This document shows positions 1 to 8,817 of a stretch of 64,000 nt of DNA, one piece after another. The position numbers and the translations under genes were made by a program. The notes beneath the pieces are model-generated. The model did not search any database and had not been told where the DNA came from. It was given only the letters and a program-made list of their open reading frames with translations. The number at the start of each line of letters is the position of its first letter. Position 1 is the first letter of the stretch. Source of the DNA: Bacillota bacterium. Its GTDB lineage: Bacteria; Bacillota; UBA4882; UBA8346. Location: positions 1 through 64,000 of the forward strand of contig JARKQY010000043.1 in the NCBI GenBank assembly GCA_029974635.1, given 5' to 3'.

Positions 1-96
1 TTTGAATTTATCGAAGGTTGGTATAATCGAAATCGATTACATAGTAGCCTTGGTTACAGGACTCCACAGGAGGTGGAGAGCGATTACACGCATTAA
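1..96 (+). CDS. IS3-family transposase (OrfB), C-terminal end only
   Basis: The frame is open from the window edge and ends in TAA at 94-96, giving 31 residues. It contains the block [20 protein letters not shown], the hallmark C-terminus of IS3-family DDE transposases (consensus like YN..R.HS.LGY.TP..(F/V)E). The catalytic DDE residues would lie before the window. This is the only transposase part visible, and it sits between the edge and the phage capsid gene. Confidence 0.85.
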   Translation, partial: FEFIEGWYNRNRLHSSLGYRTPQEVESDYTH

Positions 97-140
97 AATT
101 TTTTCCGCGATTTTGTGTCTATTTTATTGACATAGGTCCA
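97..140 (+). mobile_element. Right end of the IS3-family element
   Basis: Forty-four bases after the transposase stop, the sequence ends in ACATAGGTCCA. Read on the other strand this begins TGGACCTATGTCAATAAAAT, which resembles the terminal inverted repeats of IS150-type IS3 elements that start TGGACC. The end is placed at 140 from this motif. The partner repeat and the target duplication lie outside the window, so the exact boundary is an inference. Confidence 0.6.
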
Positions 141-144
141 AACA

Positions 145-183
145 ATGTTACGGTAACACCCATATTAGATGTTACCGTAACAT
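145..183. repeat. 13-bp perfect inverted repeat (stem-loop) behind the capsid gene
   Basis: ATGTTACGGTAAC (145-157) and GTTACCGTAACAT (171-183) are exact reverse complements separated by 13 bases. Further TGTTAC words follow to about 218. There is no T-tract, so it is not a classical rho-independent terminator, though it lies just past the stop of the capsid gene. It sits immediately beside the IS end. Confidence 0.6.
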
Positions 184-218
184 CAACCGTCTGTTACAAC
201 TATATGTTACATGTTACA

Positions 219-1616
219 TTAGTTCGCCGTATCAGCCGCAAACGTTACATTACCCGGAGCTGGAGCCGCAGGAGATCCACCCTGTGTGGTGTTAATGGCG
301 ACAAACGCCTCACCGAATACCGGGCGGCCATCGTACCTGGCAGTCCCTTTAAATACCGTATTATCCTGGATAAATTGCGCATGTTCGGATTGAGCGAATT
401 GCGCTCCGGCCCGTTCGGCCAACAGGTATAAGGAGCCATAACCACCAATAATGTGACCCACCGGGATAAAGTCGAGTAATACGACATCGCCGCCGATGAT
501 TGGGAAGGTATTTTGTATTCCGGCCACAATCGCCCCGGCTGCATTAAAACCGAGCGCTTTGGCCTGTAAGGCGGCAAGTGTTTGACTGTTCATAACCCAA
601 AACTTACTGCCGTTACTGTAATTGGCTTTAACAATACCGAGTTTCAAGATCAAATCGGCAAAGAAAGGAATCGGATCAGTTGCAGCTTGACTAATTACCA
701 GTAGATTCGTAGCGCTTAAATTGGTCCAAGCCTTTTCTCTGGCTCCCCAATAAGCAGGTTGCGCAGTTTCGGCTAACCGCTTGACAATACCAACCGGCAT
801 TTTAGTCCCAGTCCCGTAAAGGATCGCTTTGTCAAGCGCCAACCCGATAGCTTGACCGATAGCATCCAAAACTTCACTAGTCAAATTAAGGTCACTGTCC
901 TCAATTATAGAGTTGGGGATTGCGACAAAACCGCCGACCTTGTACCCGTCAACCTCAAGCTGATTAAACACAATGCTTAACTCATTGAGGGTTCCGACCA
1001 TTTCAATCCATACGCCTTCGGGTACTGCGCCGGTAACATTTTGCCGCGCAATTCCAGCCACCGGTTTTAAAAATACCTTGGAAATTAACTTGGAATACCG
1101 GTGTAAATTATCCCGGAGAATCCCGAGCAATACATCTGGGATAGTCAAATCCGCGCCTGTAACTGCCCGTTTTTGACCAATTAACCCCCGAATGTGTTCA
1201 ATAAAATCCTTTACTTCCGCCCTATTAATAAGGCTTTCGGCCTCTCCCCGGTTCATATCCCGGAAAAATCCTCTTTTCATCCGTACCTCTCCCCCTTGTG
1301 TTTGATTTCTCTCCGAGCCCGCGGTCGGAGGATTATTCTTCGCCGGATCTTTACTGTTAAGCTGTTCGAGTTCGCCCTCCAACTGGGCGATCTCTCCTTC
1401 GAGCTTAGATTTCTTTTCCTCAAGCTCGTTTTTTTCGCTGTCGATCTTGTTGCTATTTTCCTCGACAACAGCCAATTCCTCATCAGTTTTAGCCTCATCG
1501 ATAGCCGCTTCCAGTTCGACCTCTCTGGTTTTCAAAGCGGTTTCCTGCTCGACCAATGCGGCCAATTCCGCTTTGCGCTGCTCGATTTTTTTTGCAATCA
1601 TTAGCCCTTTTAACAT
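219..1616 (-). CDS. HK97-family phage major capsid protein
   Basis: This is the structural shell protein of the phage head. About the first 100 residues are a highly charged coiled coil rich in E, K and Q. That matches the delta/scaffold domain that the prohead protease removes in HK97-type phages. The rest matches the HK97 capsid fold, with stretches such as AIGQAIGLALDKAILYGTG and a C-terminal part rich in G and A. At 465 residues it is slightly long for the family because of the extended coiled coil. The start overlaps the protease stop (ATGTTAA), which suggests translational coupling. A second ATG at 1601 has its own AAAGGG and is an alternative. It is the last gene of the visible packaging/head operon. 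Confidence 0.9.
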   Translation of the reverse strand: MLKGLMIAKKIEQRKAELAALVEQETALKTREVELEAAIDEAKTDEELAVVEENSNKIDSEKNELEEKKSKLEGEIAQLEGELEQLNSKDPAKNNPPTAGSERNQTQGGEVRMKRGFFRDMNRGEAESLINRAEVKDFIEHIRGLIGQKRAVTGADLTIPDVLLGILRDNLHRYSKLISKVFLKPVAGIARQNVTGAVPEGVWIEMVGTLNELSIVFNQLEVDGYKVGGFVAIPNSIIEDSDLNLTSEVLDAIGQAIGLALDKAILYGTGTKMPVGIVKRLAETAQPAYWGAREKAWTNLSATNLLVISQAATDPIPFFADLILKLGIVKANYSNGSKFWVMNSQTLAALQAKALGFNAAGAIVAGIQNTFPIIGGDVVLLDFIPVGHIIGGYGSLYLLAERAGAQFAQSEHAQFIQDNTVFKGTARYDGRPVFGEAFVAINTTQGGSPAAPAPGNVTFAADTAN

Positions 1617-2194
1617 CCCTTTTTTAACCTCTCTTTCAATTGTTTTTTCCTTAATTCGAGTTGTCTCTGTTTGTATTGGCTAACCTCGGCCTTCCGAGCC
1701 TGGACGCCGGTGTCTTCGTAAGCGGGGAAAGTGCAAACCGAAACCTCCCAAAGATCAATACCGGTAATGGTCCACTTCACCGAACCGTCATCCCGCCAAT
1801 CCGTGGTTTCGGAAGTGATATTAAAACCAAAGCTACATTGGTCTACATCACCCCGTTTTACCCGTTCGTAAGTATTTATCGCGTCGGTGTCTTTGGGATT
1901 GATTTTCACACGGCCCCAAAGTCCATGACTGTCAGCTCTAAGTTCCAAAGTATTAGCTTTGTTACGGCCCAATACCAAACGCGTTTCGTGGTTTGTTAGC
2001 GCCCGAATATCGTTTCCTAGTGTCTCATCAAACGACCCTGGCGCGATTTCTTCAAATGCCCCCGGCCAAAGCTCCGTTTCCCGGCCAAAAACCGCAAAAT
2101 ATCCTTCGATAAACATATCCTGGTTATCACCTTCGGCCCTGGTCGCGGTAAAAGTCGTATGAATCGTCCTGGTTTGTTTAATCGTCCTGTCCAT
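1610..2194 (-). CDS. HK97-family prohead protease
   Basis: This serine-type prohead maturation protease (U35 family) trims the capsid scaffold domain during head assembly. Family-typical stretches are visible: [10 protein letters not shown] carrying the catalytic-region histidine, and [13 protein letters not shown]. An E/D-rich N-terminus describes a shell-protein-like β region. The start chosen is the ATG at 2194, eight bases after GGAGGTGA, giving 194 residues. An upstream GTG at 2206 would lie inside that ribosome site. It sits between portal and capsid, the standard order in HK97-like phages. Confidence 0.88.
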   Translation of the reverse strand: MDRTIKQTRTIHTTFTATRAEGDNQDMFIEGYFAVFGRETELWPGAFEEIAPGSFDETLGNDIRALTNHETRLVLGRNKANTLELRADSHGLWGRVKINPKDTDAINTYERVKRGDVDQCSFGFNITSETTDWRDDGSVKWTITGIDLWEVSVCTFPAYEDTGVQARKAEVSQYKQRQLELRKKQLKERLKKGC

Positions 2195-3392
2195 CAGTAT
2201 TGTCACCTCCCTTTACTAACTCTTTTGCAATGCCCTTTAATTTATTTTGTTCTCCCAAAAGATCCGCCGGGATGTAATTTTCAAGCACAATTAACTCAGT
2301 CATTTCCGGGTCTGGACTCATACCTATCCAATCTCTCAATTCGTTGCGGCGTAAAGTATTTCTATCGACCAACGCGGTTCCAGCAGTCGTTAAATCAAGG
2401 AGATCGTAAGCATACAAGCTGCGTGGATTAAGTTTGAAATATAAATCAGGACTTAACAAAAGCTCCTTAGTTAATACCTGCTCAATTCCCCTTGCCATTG
2501 GAAGGATGGTTGTATTAATGAAATTATTGTGTTCATTCTTGTTAAAATTGCCAACCCCCAAATAAAAAGCAGGTATCCCGAAAATACCTGCTACCGTTCG
2601 TTTATCCAATTGCACCGCTTCGTTGATTGCAAGGTCTTGTAATGATAATGGTTTAACCGTATCAACTTTTATAAGTTCCGCGGGAATTACCCACGGTCTC
2701 CCTCCTTCTGTTTCTTCGATATACTTATCAAGAATCTCTTTTCTGCCTGCTTTACTGGAAAGCTCTTCAGTCGTGGCGTCAACGGATATAATTACAGGTG
2801 GCCTCCATTTGTCAGACATGAAGTGTTTCTTAGTTGCCGTTGCCTGCTTAAGATTATCCACTATATCCTTTAGACTGACCCGGTAACCAGTCCCTATCCA
2901 AGGCCGCTCCGGGTCTGGATTAATAGTAAAGTGCAATAATTCATCAGAATCATAAGATTTACCTTTATACCAAATGCTATAACCTTCCGGCGTATCAATA
3001 AATGACACTCCGGAAGGTTTCAAAGGTACAAGCTCTTCGATTAAGCCATCCTTAATTCTTGGATATACCACAGCGTTACCGTTCCCGTCGAGTAACATTG
3101 TATAAACAATCCAATATACCCATGCTTTTCTAGTCATTAGCGAGTATGGATTGATATCCAACTTCCGGGACAATGCATTTTTTATTCTGACATCCCCATT
3201 ATCAGTATTTTGCATCAAGTAAATGGTCATCGAAGATATAAGATCGGCAATTTTATGCGCCGCCATTTTAACTTCCGGATTTTGCGAAAGGCGAGTATAC
3301 CCCGGAACACAAAAAGTATTATAAGCATCGTCCATCAAAAACCAGTTTTGGCGCTGTTTATTTTTACGTCGAAATATATCAAATAACCCCAC
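2178..3392 (-). CDS. HK97-family phage portal protein
   Basis: The portal forms the dodecameric ring at the head vertex through which DNA is packaged. Recognisable stretches are the N-terminal [33 protein letters not shown] and the portal signature around [11 protein letters not shown]. The GTG at 3392 is preferred because AAAGGGTGG lies six bases upstream and gives the usual MGLFD-like start. A TTG at 3413 and an ATG at 3398 are possible but would overlap the end of the terminase or the ribosome site. The gene lies between TerL and the protease and overlaps the protease start. Confidence 0.88.
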   Translation of the reverse strand: MGLFDIFRRKNKQRQNWFLMDDAYNTFCVPGYTRLSQNPEVKMAAHKIADLISSMTIYLMQNTDNGDVRIKNALSRKLDINPYSLMTRKAWVYWIVYTMLLDGNGNAVVYPRIKDGLIEELVPLKPSGVSFIDTPEGYSIWYKGKSYDSDELLHFTINPDPERPWIGTGYRVSLKDIVDNLKQATATKKHFMSDKWRPPVIISVDATTEELSSKAGRKEILDKYIEETEGGRPWVIPAELIKVDTVKPLSLQDLAINEAVQLDKRTVAGIFGIPAFYLGVGNFNKNEHNNFINTTILPMARGIEQVLTKELLLSPDLYFKLNPRSLYAYDLLDLTTAGTALVDRNTLRRNELRDWIGMSPDPEMTELIVLENYIPADLLGEQNKLKGIAKELVKGGDNTDGQDD

Positions 3393-3394
3393 AT

Positions 3395-5209
3395 TCATCC
3401 ACCCTTTAGCCAATCATTGGCTTTCCCTGTTTTTTCAAGATTTTCAAGCATCCGAATTGCCCCAAATACCGCGGCATCAAATATATCAATTCGTTGAGTT
3501 GGTATGACTTTTTCATACTGTATCATATCATCAGTTTTTTCAATTGCCTTAACATTCTGTGCGCAGTATTCAAAGGCTTCCGAATGGAGATAATAAAAAA
3601 GACCATCTTTGGCCTTTTGTTCGATCCTCCGGAAACCCTCGGATTTTTTATAAAAATATTGTGGCTGGTCAATGATATTAAAACCGGCCTTTTTCATTCC
3701 GAGATAATACTCCCGGCAAAATTTCCGGTCATGGCCGATCTGCTTGATTTTAAATCCTTTGTTTCTCATTCCAACAAACCAATTAACGATCTCTGCATAA
3801 TTAACCGTAGGACTATTACACATATCAAGCCATCCGGAATCTTTCCAGCCAAAAAGCGGAATGTTATCCTCCTCTGCTTTTGTGGCTGCCGCCACAACCG
3901 GAAACCAGGCATGAGTAATTACAATATCGATTTCTTCGGGTACTTTCATTTCTTGTCCGTCGATCTTAATCGTTATCATACGCCCGGTTTTACACTTACC
4001 ATACAACGCCGCCGATGTCAGATCGTGGAGTTTTGAGAGATCCGCGCCGCCATACCAGTCGATTCGGAGTTTTAACAGATCCTCCAAGGTCCAAGAATAT
4101 TTTCGATCCGATATGCGAAATTCTTCGATATTAAAATAGGCTTTCATAGCCGCTGTATAAACGTTCAGAGATTTGGCCAGAAATGATTTTCTTTGTTGCG
4201 GATCATTTTGCGCTTGAAGCGCATCATTTATTAATTCTTGAGCGGACACCGAAACGTTATAGTTTGGATTCGCCTTTTCGTGTTCAACTGGGTTCGTGTA
4301 ATCAACATCCCCATTTTCTTTCTGATCGGCCTTGGCAATAAAAACGAATAATTGATCGTCTTTTACGGTTTCATTCACAATTTTTTTGCAATACTCTAGC
4401 CGCTGATGACAGAAAGAAGTCATGTCATCACCGGCTGTAGTAATTCCAATGCATAGACTGTTTCTGTAAGCTTTGCCCGACTCTTTAATGGTGTTGTATT
4501 GACTTGCGCTTTTGTAAAGGTGCAATTCATCCAGAATTTGAATAAGCGTATTTAAGCTGTCCATACGGTCACTGTTGCCCGCTATGGTTTCAATGCGCAT
4601 ATATCCGTCGCCAAGTTCGCCGCTGATACTATGTTCTTGATTATTATCCAAAATGCGGAAGTTATTTTCTTCACCCATCTGCCGCAAGTTGTATAACAAA
4701 AAACCAAAACCCTGCATTGCTTGTTTTAATAACGCCCCAACAATAACTATCTCTGCTCCGGATATCCTATGGAGCAAACCAAGACCCCAAGCTAGGGCAC
4801 TTATAAATGGGGTTTTCCCGTTCTTCCGGGCCAGCATCAAAAAGGCTTCTTTGTATTTCCGCAAGCGCGTTCCCTTGTGGAAAAAGCCTAGCAAATTATA
4901 AACAACATATTTTTGCCACGGCTCCAACAAAAAAGGGCGCCCCCGTAATGGGCAACCCTGCATGTCTTCGCCTTTTTGGTGGACAAATGTTTTTTCAATA
5001 ATGCCTATTACAAATTCAGCGTCTTTGGCATTAAAATCATAAGCTGGATTTTTTAGATCATTCAAAAATCTTTGGCAACCCTGGATTTGCTCTTTACATG
5101 CTATCTTTTGGCCTTCAATAATACTGTTGGCATACTCTAAAACTATATCGTAATTTTTAGCCACGGCTTTTGTCGTAGTTTTGGCCTTGGCTGTTTGAAT
5201 TGTAGTCAT
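3395..5209 (-). CDS. terL: Phage terminase large subunit (TerL)
   Basis: This ATP-driven packaging motor and nuclease cuts and loads phage DNA into proheads. At 604 residues it has the normal size. The Walker A-like motif LARKNGKT lies near residue 130 and the Walker [10 protein letters not shown] near 230. C-terminal nuclease acidic residues are seen in [13 protein letters not shown] and [11 protein letters not shown]. It is of the type paired with P27-like small subunits and an HNH protein, usually cohesive-end packagers. The start codon overlaps the TerS stop (TAAATG), and no good Shine-Dalgarno is seen, so coupling is likely. Confidence 0.92.
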   Translation of the reverse strand: MTTIQTAKAKTTTKAVAKNYDIVLEYANSIIEGQKIACKEQIQGCQRFLNDLKNPAYDFNAKDAEFVIGIIEKTFVHQKGEDMQGCPLRGRPFLLEPWQKYVVYNLLGFFHKGTRLRKYKEAFLMLARKNGKTPFISALAWGLGLLHRISGAEIVIVGALLKQAMQGFGFLLYNLRQMGEENNFRILDNNQEHSISGELGDGYMRIETIAGNSDRMDSLNTLIQILDELHLYKSASQYNTIKESGKAYRNSLCIGITTAGDDMTSFCHQRLEYCKKIVNETVKDDQLFVFIAKADQKENGDVDYTNPVEHEKANPNYNVSVSAQELINDALQAQNDPQQRKSFLAKSLNVYTAAMKAYFNIEEFRISDRKYSWTLEDLLKLRIDWYGGADLSKLHDLTSAALYGKCKTGRMITIKIDGQEMKVPEEIDIVITHAWFPVVAAATKAEEDNIPLFGWKDSGWLDMCNSPTVNYAEIVNWFVGMRNKGFKIKQIGHDRKFCREYYLGMKKAGFNIIDQPQYFYKKSEGFRRIEQKAKDGLFYYLHSEAFEYCAQNVKAIEKTDDMIQYEKVIPTQRIDIFDAAVFGAIRMLENLEKTGKANDWLKGG

Positions 5210-5562
5210 TTAAGACTCTTTAAAGCCTCTGAAAGTTTTGATGTTTTATTACCTTTACCCGGCTTTGGATCTTTCATCGATTGTGGATTAAGACACAACC
5301 GATCCGAGTATGCCAGGATATCTTTTCTTAAATTTTCAAGCGTCGCGACTATTGCAGATTTTTTGGTTCCTCCATCGGCGGTCGCGGTCTCATATTTATA
5401 GTTGCTTTTTTCAAATTCATCTAATATTGTATGATATTGATAAACCAGTCCGGCGTAGACATCAACCAGCCTATTATATTCTGGTTTATGGACCCCTAAT
5501 TTTTTCATGTCTTTTATCGTTGCCAATTTGATGGCATTTTTAGTTGGAATTTTTTCGGTCAT
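5206..5562 (-). CDS. terS: Phage terminase small subunit, P27 family
   Basis: This protein recognises phage DNA and hands it to TerL. The 118-residue sequence starts after a strong GAGGAGGTGAGGGC site. It has the layout of P27-family TerS: a helical DNA-binding N-terminus ([21 protein letters not shown]), a central helix describing paired partners ([20 protein letters not shown]), and a lysine-rich C-terminus. It is directly upstream of and coupled to terL. Confidence 0.8.
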   Translation of the reverse strand: MTEKIPTKNAIKLATIKDMKKLGVHKPEYNRLVDVYAGLVYQYHTILDEFEKSNYKYETATADGGTKKSAIVATLENLRKDILAYSDRLCLNPQSMKDPKPGKGNKTSKLSEALKSLK

Positions 5563-5667
5563 GCCCTCACCTCCTCGAAAAAAATTTTATGGAAGAACGC
5601 TCTATTGGAAAGAGTACCCCTGCCCGGTCCCCCAGTGCAATGTTTTTTAACTCTTAAGGGTGGGGGG

Positions 5668-5814
5668 CTACCACGCCAACGTCGTTCTGCAATGTTTACA
5701 TTCGCTATCTCTCCAAAGCAAATGATATGTATTGCAAGACGGACATTTATATATTGTTTCGCCTTTCGCGTTTACTCTGCTGTCAATTACATTAACGTGC
5801 ATATCATTCACCAT
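5668..5814 (-). CDS. Small zinc-ribbon-like phage protein (48 aa)
   Basis: A 48-residue frame starts with ATG GTG AAT and ends in TAG. It contains two Cys pairs, KCPSC and CKHC, separated by 14 residues, consistent with a zinc-binding fold. The C-terminus is TTLAW. It lies between TerS and the zinc-knuckle gene in the same direction. The ribosome site is weak; the ATG at 5802 (fifth codon) is an alternative. The function is unknown. Small Cys-rich proteins are common next to phage HNH/terminase genes. Confidence 0.55.
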   Translation of the reverse strand: MVNDMHVNVIDSRVNAKGETIYKCPSCNTYHLLWRDSECKHCRTTLAW

Positions 5815-6092
5815 CCACTCAAGCCCGGTCTTTCCTATCTAATCTATAAAATCACCGTGCGGATTGTTTCGTCTATTAGATTCCCCACCCCATGTCTTAG
5901 GACAATATTCAATCTTATGTTTATTACTGCCACAATATCCGCAATGCAATCCCCATGCTCTTTTAGCACTACCTTCCCATGTGCTTGGACATGTCTCGAT
6001 GGTGTGCCCATATCTTCCGCAGTATGTGCAATACCTATCAGTCATCTCTACCATCCCCCAGAATATTTCTCAATCCACTCAAGACCCACCTT
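5813..6092. repeat. 20-base direct repeat flanking the zinc-knuckle gene
   Basis: ATCCACTCAAGCCCGGTCTT (5813-5832) and ATCCACTCAAGACCCACCTT (6073-6092) share 16 of 20 positions, with the first 11 identical. The right copy encodes the HNH C-terminal KVGLEW. The left copy, in the same sense, would read KTGLEW just before the ATG of the 48-residue gene. The zinc-knuckle gene sits exactly between them. Confidence 0.55.
5839..6054 (-). CDS. Double zinc-knuckle protein of a phage (71 aa)
   Basis: The protein has two copies of a CCHC zinc knuckle (C-x2-C-x4-H-x4-C): CTYCGRYGHTIETC, then CGYCGSNKHKIEYC, followed in each case by P-x-TW-x-G. Such knuckles usually bind single-stranded nucleic acid. The start overlaps the HNH stop; the ATG at 6045 has better spacing from GGGGG and may be the real start. 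It lies between the HNH gene and the 48-residue zinc-ribbon gene. The role is unknown; a packaging or nuclease accessory role is suggested only by position. Confidence 0.75.
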   Translation of the reverse strand: MVEMTDRYCTYCGRYGHTIETCPSTWEGSAKRAWGLHCGYCGSNKHKIEYCPKTWGGESNRRNNPHGDFID

Positions 6093-6371
6093 ACCCATCC
6101 GTCTAACCCATTGTAATCCTAACTCTGTTAGTTTATCTGTAGTCCTGTCGTGCACCATATCATGACATTGCTTACATAAGCTAACCAGATTAATACTTGC
6201 CAGCGCCAAACATAAGTCATAAATCAAACACCAGGCCAAAGGAATAATATGGTGTACTGTTGCCGCCGGTGTGCTCTTGCCGTATCGCTTACATTCTTGA
6301 CATAGGTACTCATCGCGCCTTAATGTGTTGGCCCGTTTATGCTTCCACTTGGTAGATTTATAAAAGTTCAA
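6048..6371 (-). CDS. Phage HNH endonuclease
   Basis: This metal-dependent HNH nuclease is the type that assists TerL in cutting cos sites in HK97-like phages. The motif is complete: CQECKRYG (first Cys pair), then VHHIIPL (HH of the HNH), NLVSLC and CKQCHDMVH (second Cys pair and last histidine). The TTG start at 6371 is chosen because GGAG lies eight bases upstream. At 107 residues it is typical. It is the third gene after the putative late promoter and precedes TerS in the same direction. Confidence 0.88.
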   Translation of the reverse strand: MNFYKSTKWKHKRANTLRRDEYLCQECKRYGKSTPAATVHHIIPLAWCLIYDLCLALASINLVSLCKQCHDMVHDRTTDKLTELGLQWVRRMGKVGLEWIEKYSGGW

Positions 6372-6395
6372 ATCATCAACTCCATATGGTTGTTG

Positions 6396-6773
6396 CTAAA
6401 ATGGATTCAATGGCTTTTCATGCTTTAAACGACTCGCTATAGTAATTAAAAGCGTATCTAAAGTATTGACTGTTTGCCTAACCTGCCGTAATAGCATAGC
6501 TTCATTTTTTACTCGACCTTCTGCTATTCGGCCAATAAGCATGGGTGAAAAACCTTGTTCTTTAAGTTTGGTCATCTCATCAGCCAAAGCTGATAAGTAA
6601 AACCCTTCAGCGGTTGCCAAGGGTTCAGTTAAGCGAGATAGATATGAGCTGTATTTTATTTGCCTATCTTTCATTTGGGCTAAATCTTCGCCAATACCTT
6701 CGGCCATATCTTCTTTAACAGTTTTAAACCATGGTAAAAAATTATCAGCCCAATTAACAAACGCTTCGCTCAT
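6396..6773 (-). CDS. Phage protein of unknown function (125 aa)
   Basis: No family is recognised. The ATG at 6773 is chosen because GGGAGGAATA precedes it; a longer reading from 6809 would start inside a terminator-like hairpin. The product begins MSEAFVNWADNFLPWF and is predicted to be largely helical (MKDRQIKYSSYLSRLTEP; RQVRQTVNTLDTLLITIASR). It is the first gene after the putative late promoter and is followed by the HNH nuclease gene. Confidence 0.7.
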   Translation of the reverse strand: MSEAFVNWADNFLPWFKTVKEDMAEGIGEDLAQMKDRQIKYSSYLSRLTEPLATAEGFYLSALADEMTKLKEQGFSPMLIGRIAEGRVKNEAMLLRQVRQTVNTLDTLLITIASRLKHEKPLNPF

Positions 6774-6791
6774 TATTCCTCCCGAACTCCC

Positions 6792-6822
6792 AAAATAAAA
6801 AAGCCCCATATTCCTCGGAGCT
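6792..6822 (-). terminator. Hairpin with T-run in the late leader
   Basis: On the minus strand AGCTCC pairs with GGGGCT (one G-U pair) across an 8-base loop, followed by TTTTTTATTTT. This is a rho-independent terminator shape. It sits after the promoter-like sequence at 6868-6896 and before the first late gene, so it may act as an attenuator or end the early transcript. Confidence 0.5.
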
Positions 6823-6867
6823 CTTTTAAAGATATAAAAGGGAAGCTATTAATTACTTAATCCCACA

Positions 6868-6896
6868 ATGATATTTTACCACGATTTTTAGGTCAA
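6868..6896 (-). promoter_or_regulatory. Putative late promoter
   Basis: On the minus strand TTGACC (6896-6891) is followed after exactly 17 bases by TATCAT (6873-6868). It lies downstream of the ArpU/RinA-like gene and upstream of the packaging genes, where phage late promoters are usually found. Confidence 0.5.
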
Positions 6897-6924
6897 AAAA
6901 GGACACATTTCAGACAGCCTTCTT

Positions 6925-7491
6925 TTATATTACAAATCCTAATCGTTTCGCTATTTCGTAAATAGTTTTATGCTTCCAACGTTGGGCGGTTTTCTCGCAG
7001 ATATGTAATTCCGTTGCAATAGCGCCAAGAGTTTTATCTTGTTTAAAATAATATTCTCGAATTAATTGAGCCCTCAGATTATTATCAGATATAGTCGATT
7101 TATCTAGGTTTCCTAAGACTTCTTCAATCGCGTTTATTCGCCTAACCGATTCCCGGTATTCGGTATTACTTAATAGTATTTGCCGGTATCTTCTTACTTG
7201 TTCTGCTTTATTGGCTGTTGGATCACCGGCACTGTGAAATGTCTTTCCAATAACCACTCCGGTATTAAATCCACCAACGTATTTCATTTCTTTCGATTCA
7301 GTATAAATATTTTTTCGGATATCGGTTGCCGTGGGAGCGGCTATTTCTTCAATCTCCTGTATGACCCTCTCGATATCCTTTTTTACTGATTCATATGTAA
7401 ACAGATCCCATTCGATAACCTTTCGAGCCGCCAAACGCTTTTCTTTAGGCCAGGGATTTTTACTCTTGCTTTTAAAAGATGCTTGCTTCAT
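6925..7491 (-). CDS. ArpU/RinA-like phage late-gene transcription regulator
   Basis: The 188-residue protein has a basic N-terminus, a central helical part, and a C-terminal sigma-70 region-4-like helix-turn-helix (LGAIATELHICEKTAQRWKHKTIYEIAKRLGF). This layout is typical of ArpU/RinA-type activators of phage late transcription. It starts after GGGATGTGATAAA. It is the last early gene before the gap that holds the putative late promoter and the packaging operon, which fits an activator of late genes. Confidence 0.75.
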   Translation of the reverse strand: MKQASFKSKSKNPWPKEKRLAARKVIEWDLFTYESVKKDIERVIQEIEEIAAPTATDIRKNIYTESKEMKYVGGFNTGVVIGKTFHSAGDPTANKAEQVRRYRQILLSNTEYRESVRRINAIEEVLGNLDKSTISDNNLRAQLIREYYFKQDKTLGAIATELHICEKTAQRWKHKTIYEIAKRLGFVI

Positions 7492-7506
7492 TTTATCACA
7501 TCCCTT

Positions 7507-8817
7507 TTAGCTCACTTTAACTCTTGGTGGTTCATTGATTTTAAATGAAGATTTTTTCGGATCAACTATAAATTTGATTTCATGATTCGTCGGCCCGTAT
7601 CGATTTTTCGCAATACTACCGGTAATGATATCCTTCGGATCTTTCGGATCGCGATAAAGGAAAAGAACCGAGCTGGCGTCTTGTTCTATGTTGCCGGTTT
7701 CATTAAGGTCTGACAGTATCGGCTTTTTATCTTTCCGTTTTTCAACTTCCCGGTTCATTTGACATATCAGGATTAGCGGTATGTATAATTCCCTGGTGGT
7801 TTTTTTGATAATCCGTAGCGAAGTGTTTAATTCTGCTCTCCGGTTCCCATTGAGTTCTTTTTCCGGATCAATCAATTGGAGATAATCAATAATTACTAAT
7901 TTAATGCCATGTCTTTTCTTTGCTCGTCTTAACCTGAAAAGCATTTGAGAAGCTTTGGTTTCCGTTGAGTCATCAATTATAATTCCATAATCATTGATTT
8001 TCGGGGCTATTTTTGTGGCTAATCTGTCGATATCTTCGAACTTTAACAAATTGAGGTTCCTAAATGCCATGGAATCTAATTCCGCTTCTTGAGCTAAAAT
8101 TTTCCCCTGAAGCTGCGGAGCGCGGGACATTTCAAGCGAAGTAAAGTATACCGGACCGTATTTTTGAGCTACATTTTTTGCAATGTTCAATGAGAATGTA
8201 GTTTTATAAGTTCCCGGTCTGGCTGCGATAATATTAATAGTATCCGGATCAAGCCCTCCCAAGACATAATCTACTTGTTCAAACCCGGTTCTTAGCCCGA
8301 TGATTGTTTGGTTTTCGGTTTTCTTTTTAGCTATGTCTTCGATAAAATCAAGGATTCCATCGCCGATGAATTTTACATGATCCTGGTTGCTACATTTATC
8401 AAGCAATTCTGAATCTTCTAATACACCTCTTGAAAAAACCTCCTCCGGGTCTTCGCCGTTCTGGAGTTGTTGGATACGCTCCCGATAGTGGTTGATCCCG
8501 TGTCGCGCCATTCCCTGTTTTTTAACGATAAGAGCATGTTCCATTATTTTATTAGGATTCGGATATCCACTCATTAAACCGGCTAAATAAGGGTAATCCA
8601 CAATTTTGTTTTTGATGACATCCATTACTGTATTTGCGGAGATTGGGATTTTATCCATGGATAATAACTTGAAGCTTTCCCAAATATCTTGATGTTGATG
8701 ATTGGAAAAGTCATCCTTGGTTAACAGATGTTGAATTTGTCCGTATGCGTCTTCGCCAAATACTAAAACGGTCCCTATGACTTCATTTGCGGGTTGTGGG
8801 TCGTTTATGTTAATCAT
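7507..8817 (-). CDS. dnaB-like: Phage replicative DNA helicase (DnaB type)
   Basis: This ring helicase unwinds DNA at the phage replication fork. At 436 residues it has an N-terminal DnaB helical domain and a RecA-like core. The Walker A is an unusual ARPGTYKTT, and Walker B is LVIIDYLQLI. Other core blocks are TSLEMSRAPQLQGKILAQ and LSDLNETGNIEQDASSVLFLYR. The start overlaps the end of the preceding initiator gene by eight bases, so the two are one replication module. Confidence 0.92.
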   Translation of the reverse strand: MININDPQPANEVIGTVLVFGEDAYGQIQHLLTKDDFSNHQHQDIWESFKLLSMDKIPISANTVMDVIKNKIVDYPYLAGLMSGYPNPNKIMEHALIVKKQGMARHGINHYRERIQQLQNGEDPEEVFSRGVLEDSELLDKCSNQDHVKFIGDGILDFIEDIAKKKTENQTIIGLRTGFEQVDYVLGGLDPDTINIIAARPGTYKTTFSLNIAKNVAQKYGPVYFTSLEMSRAPQLQGKILAQEAELDSMAFRNLNLLKFEDIDRLATKIAPKINDYGIIIDDSTETKASQMLFRLRRAKKRHGIKLVIIDYLQLIDPEKELNGNRRAELNTSLRIIKKTTRELYIPLILICQMNREVEKRKDKKPILSDLNETGNIEQDASSVLFLYRDPKDPKDIITGSIAKNRYGPTNHEIKFIVDPKKSSFKINEPPRVKVS

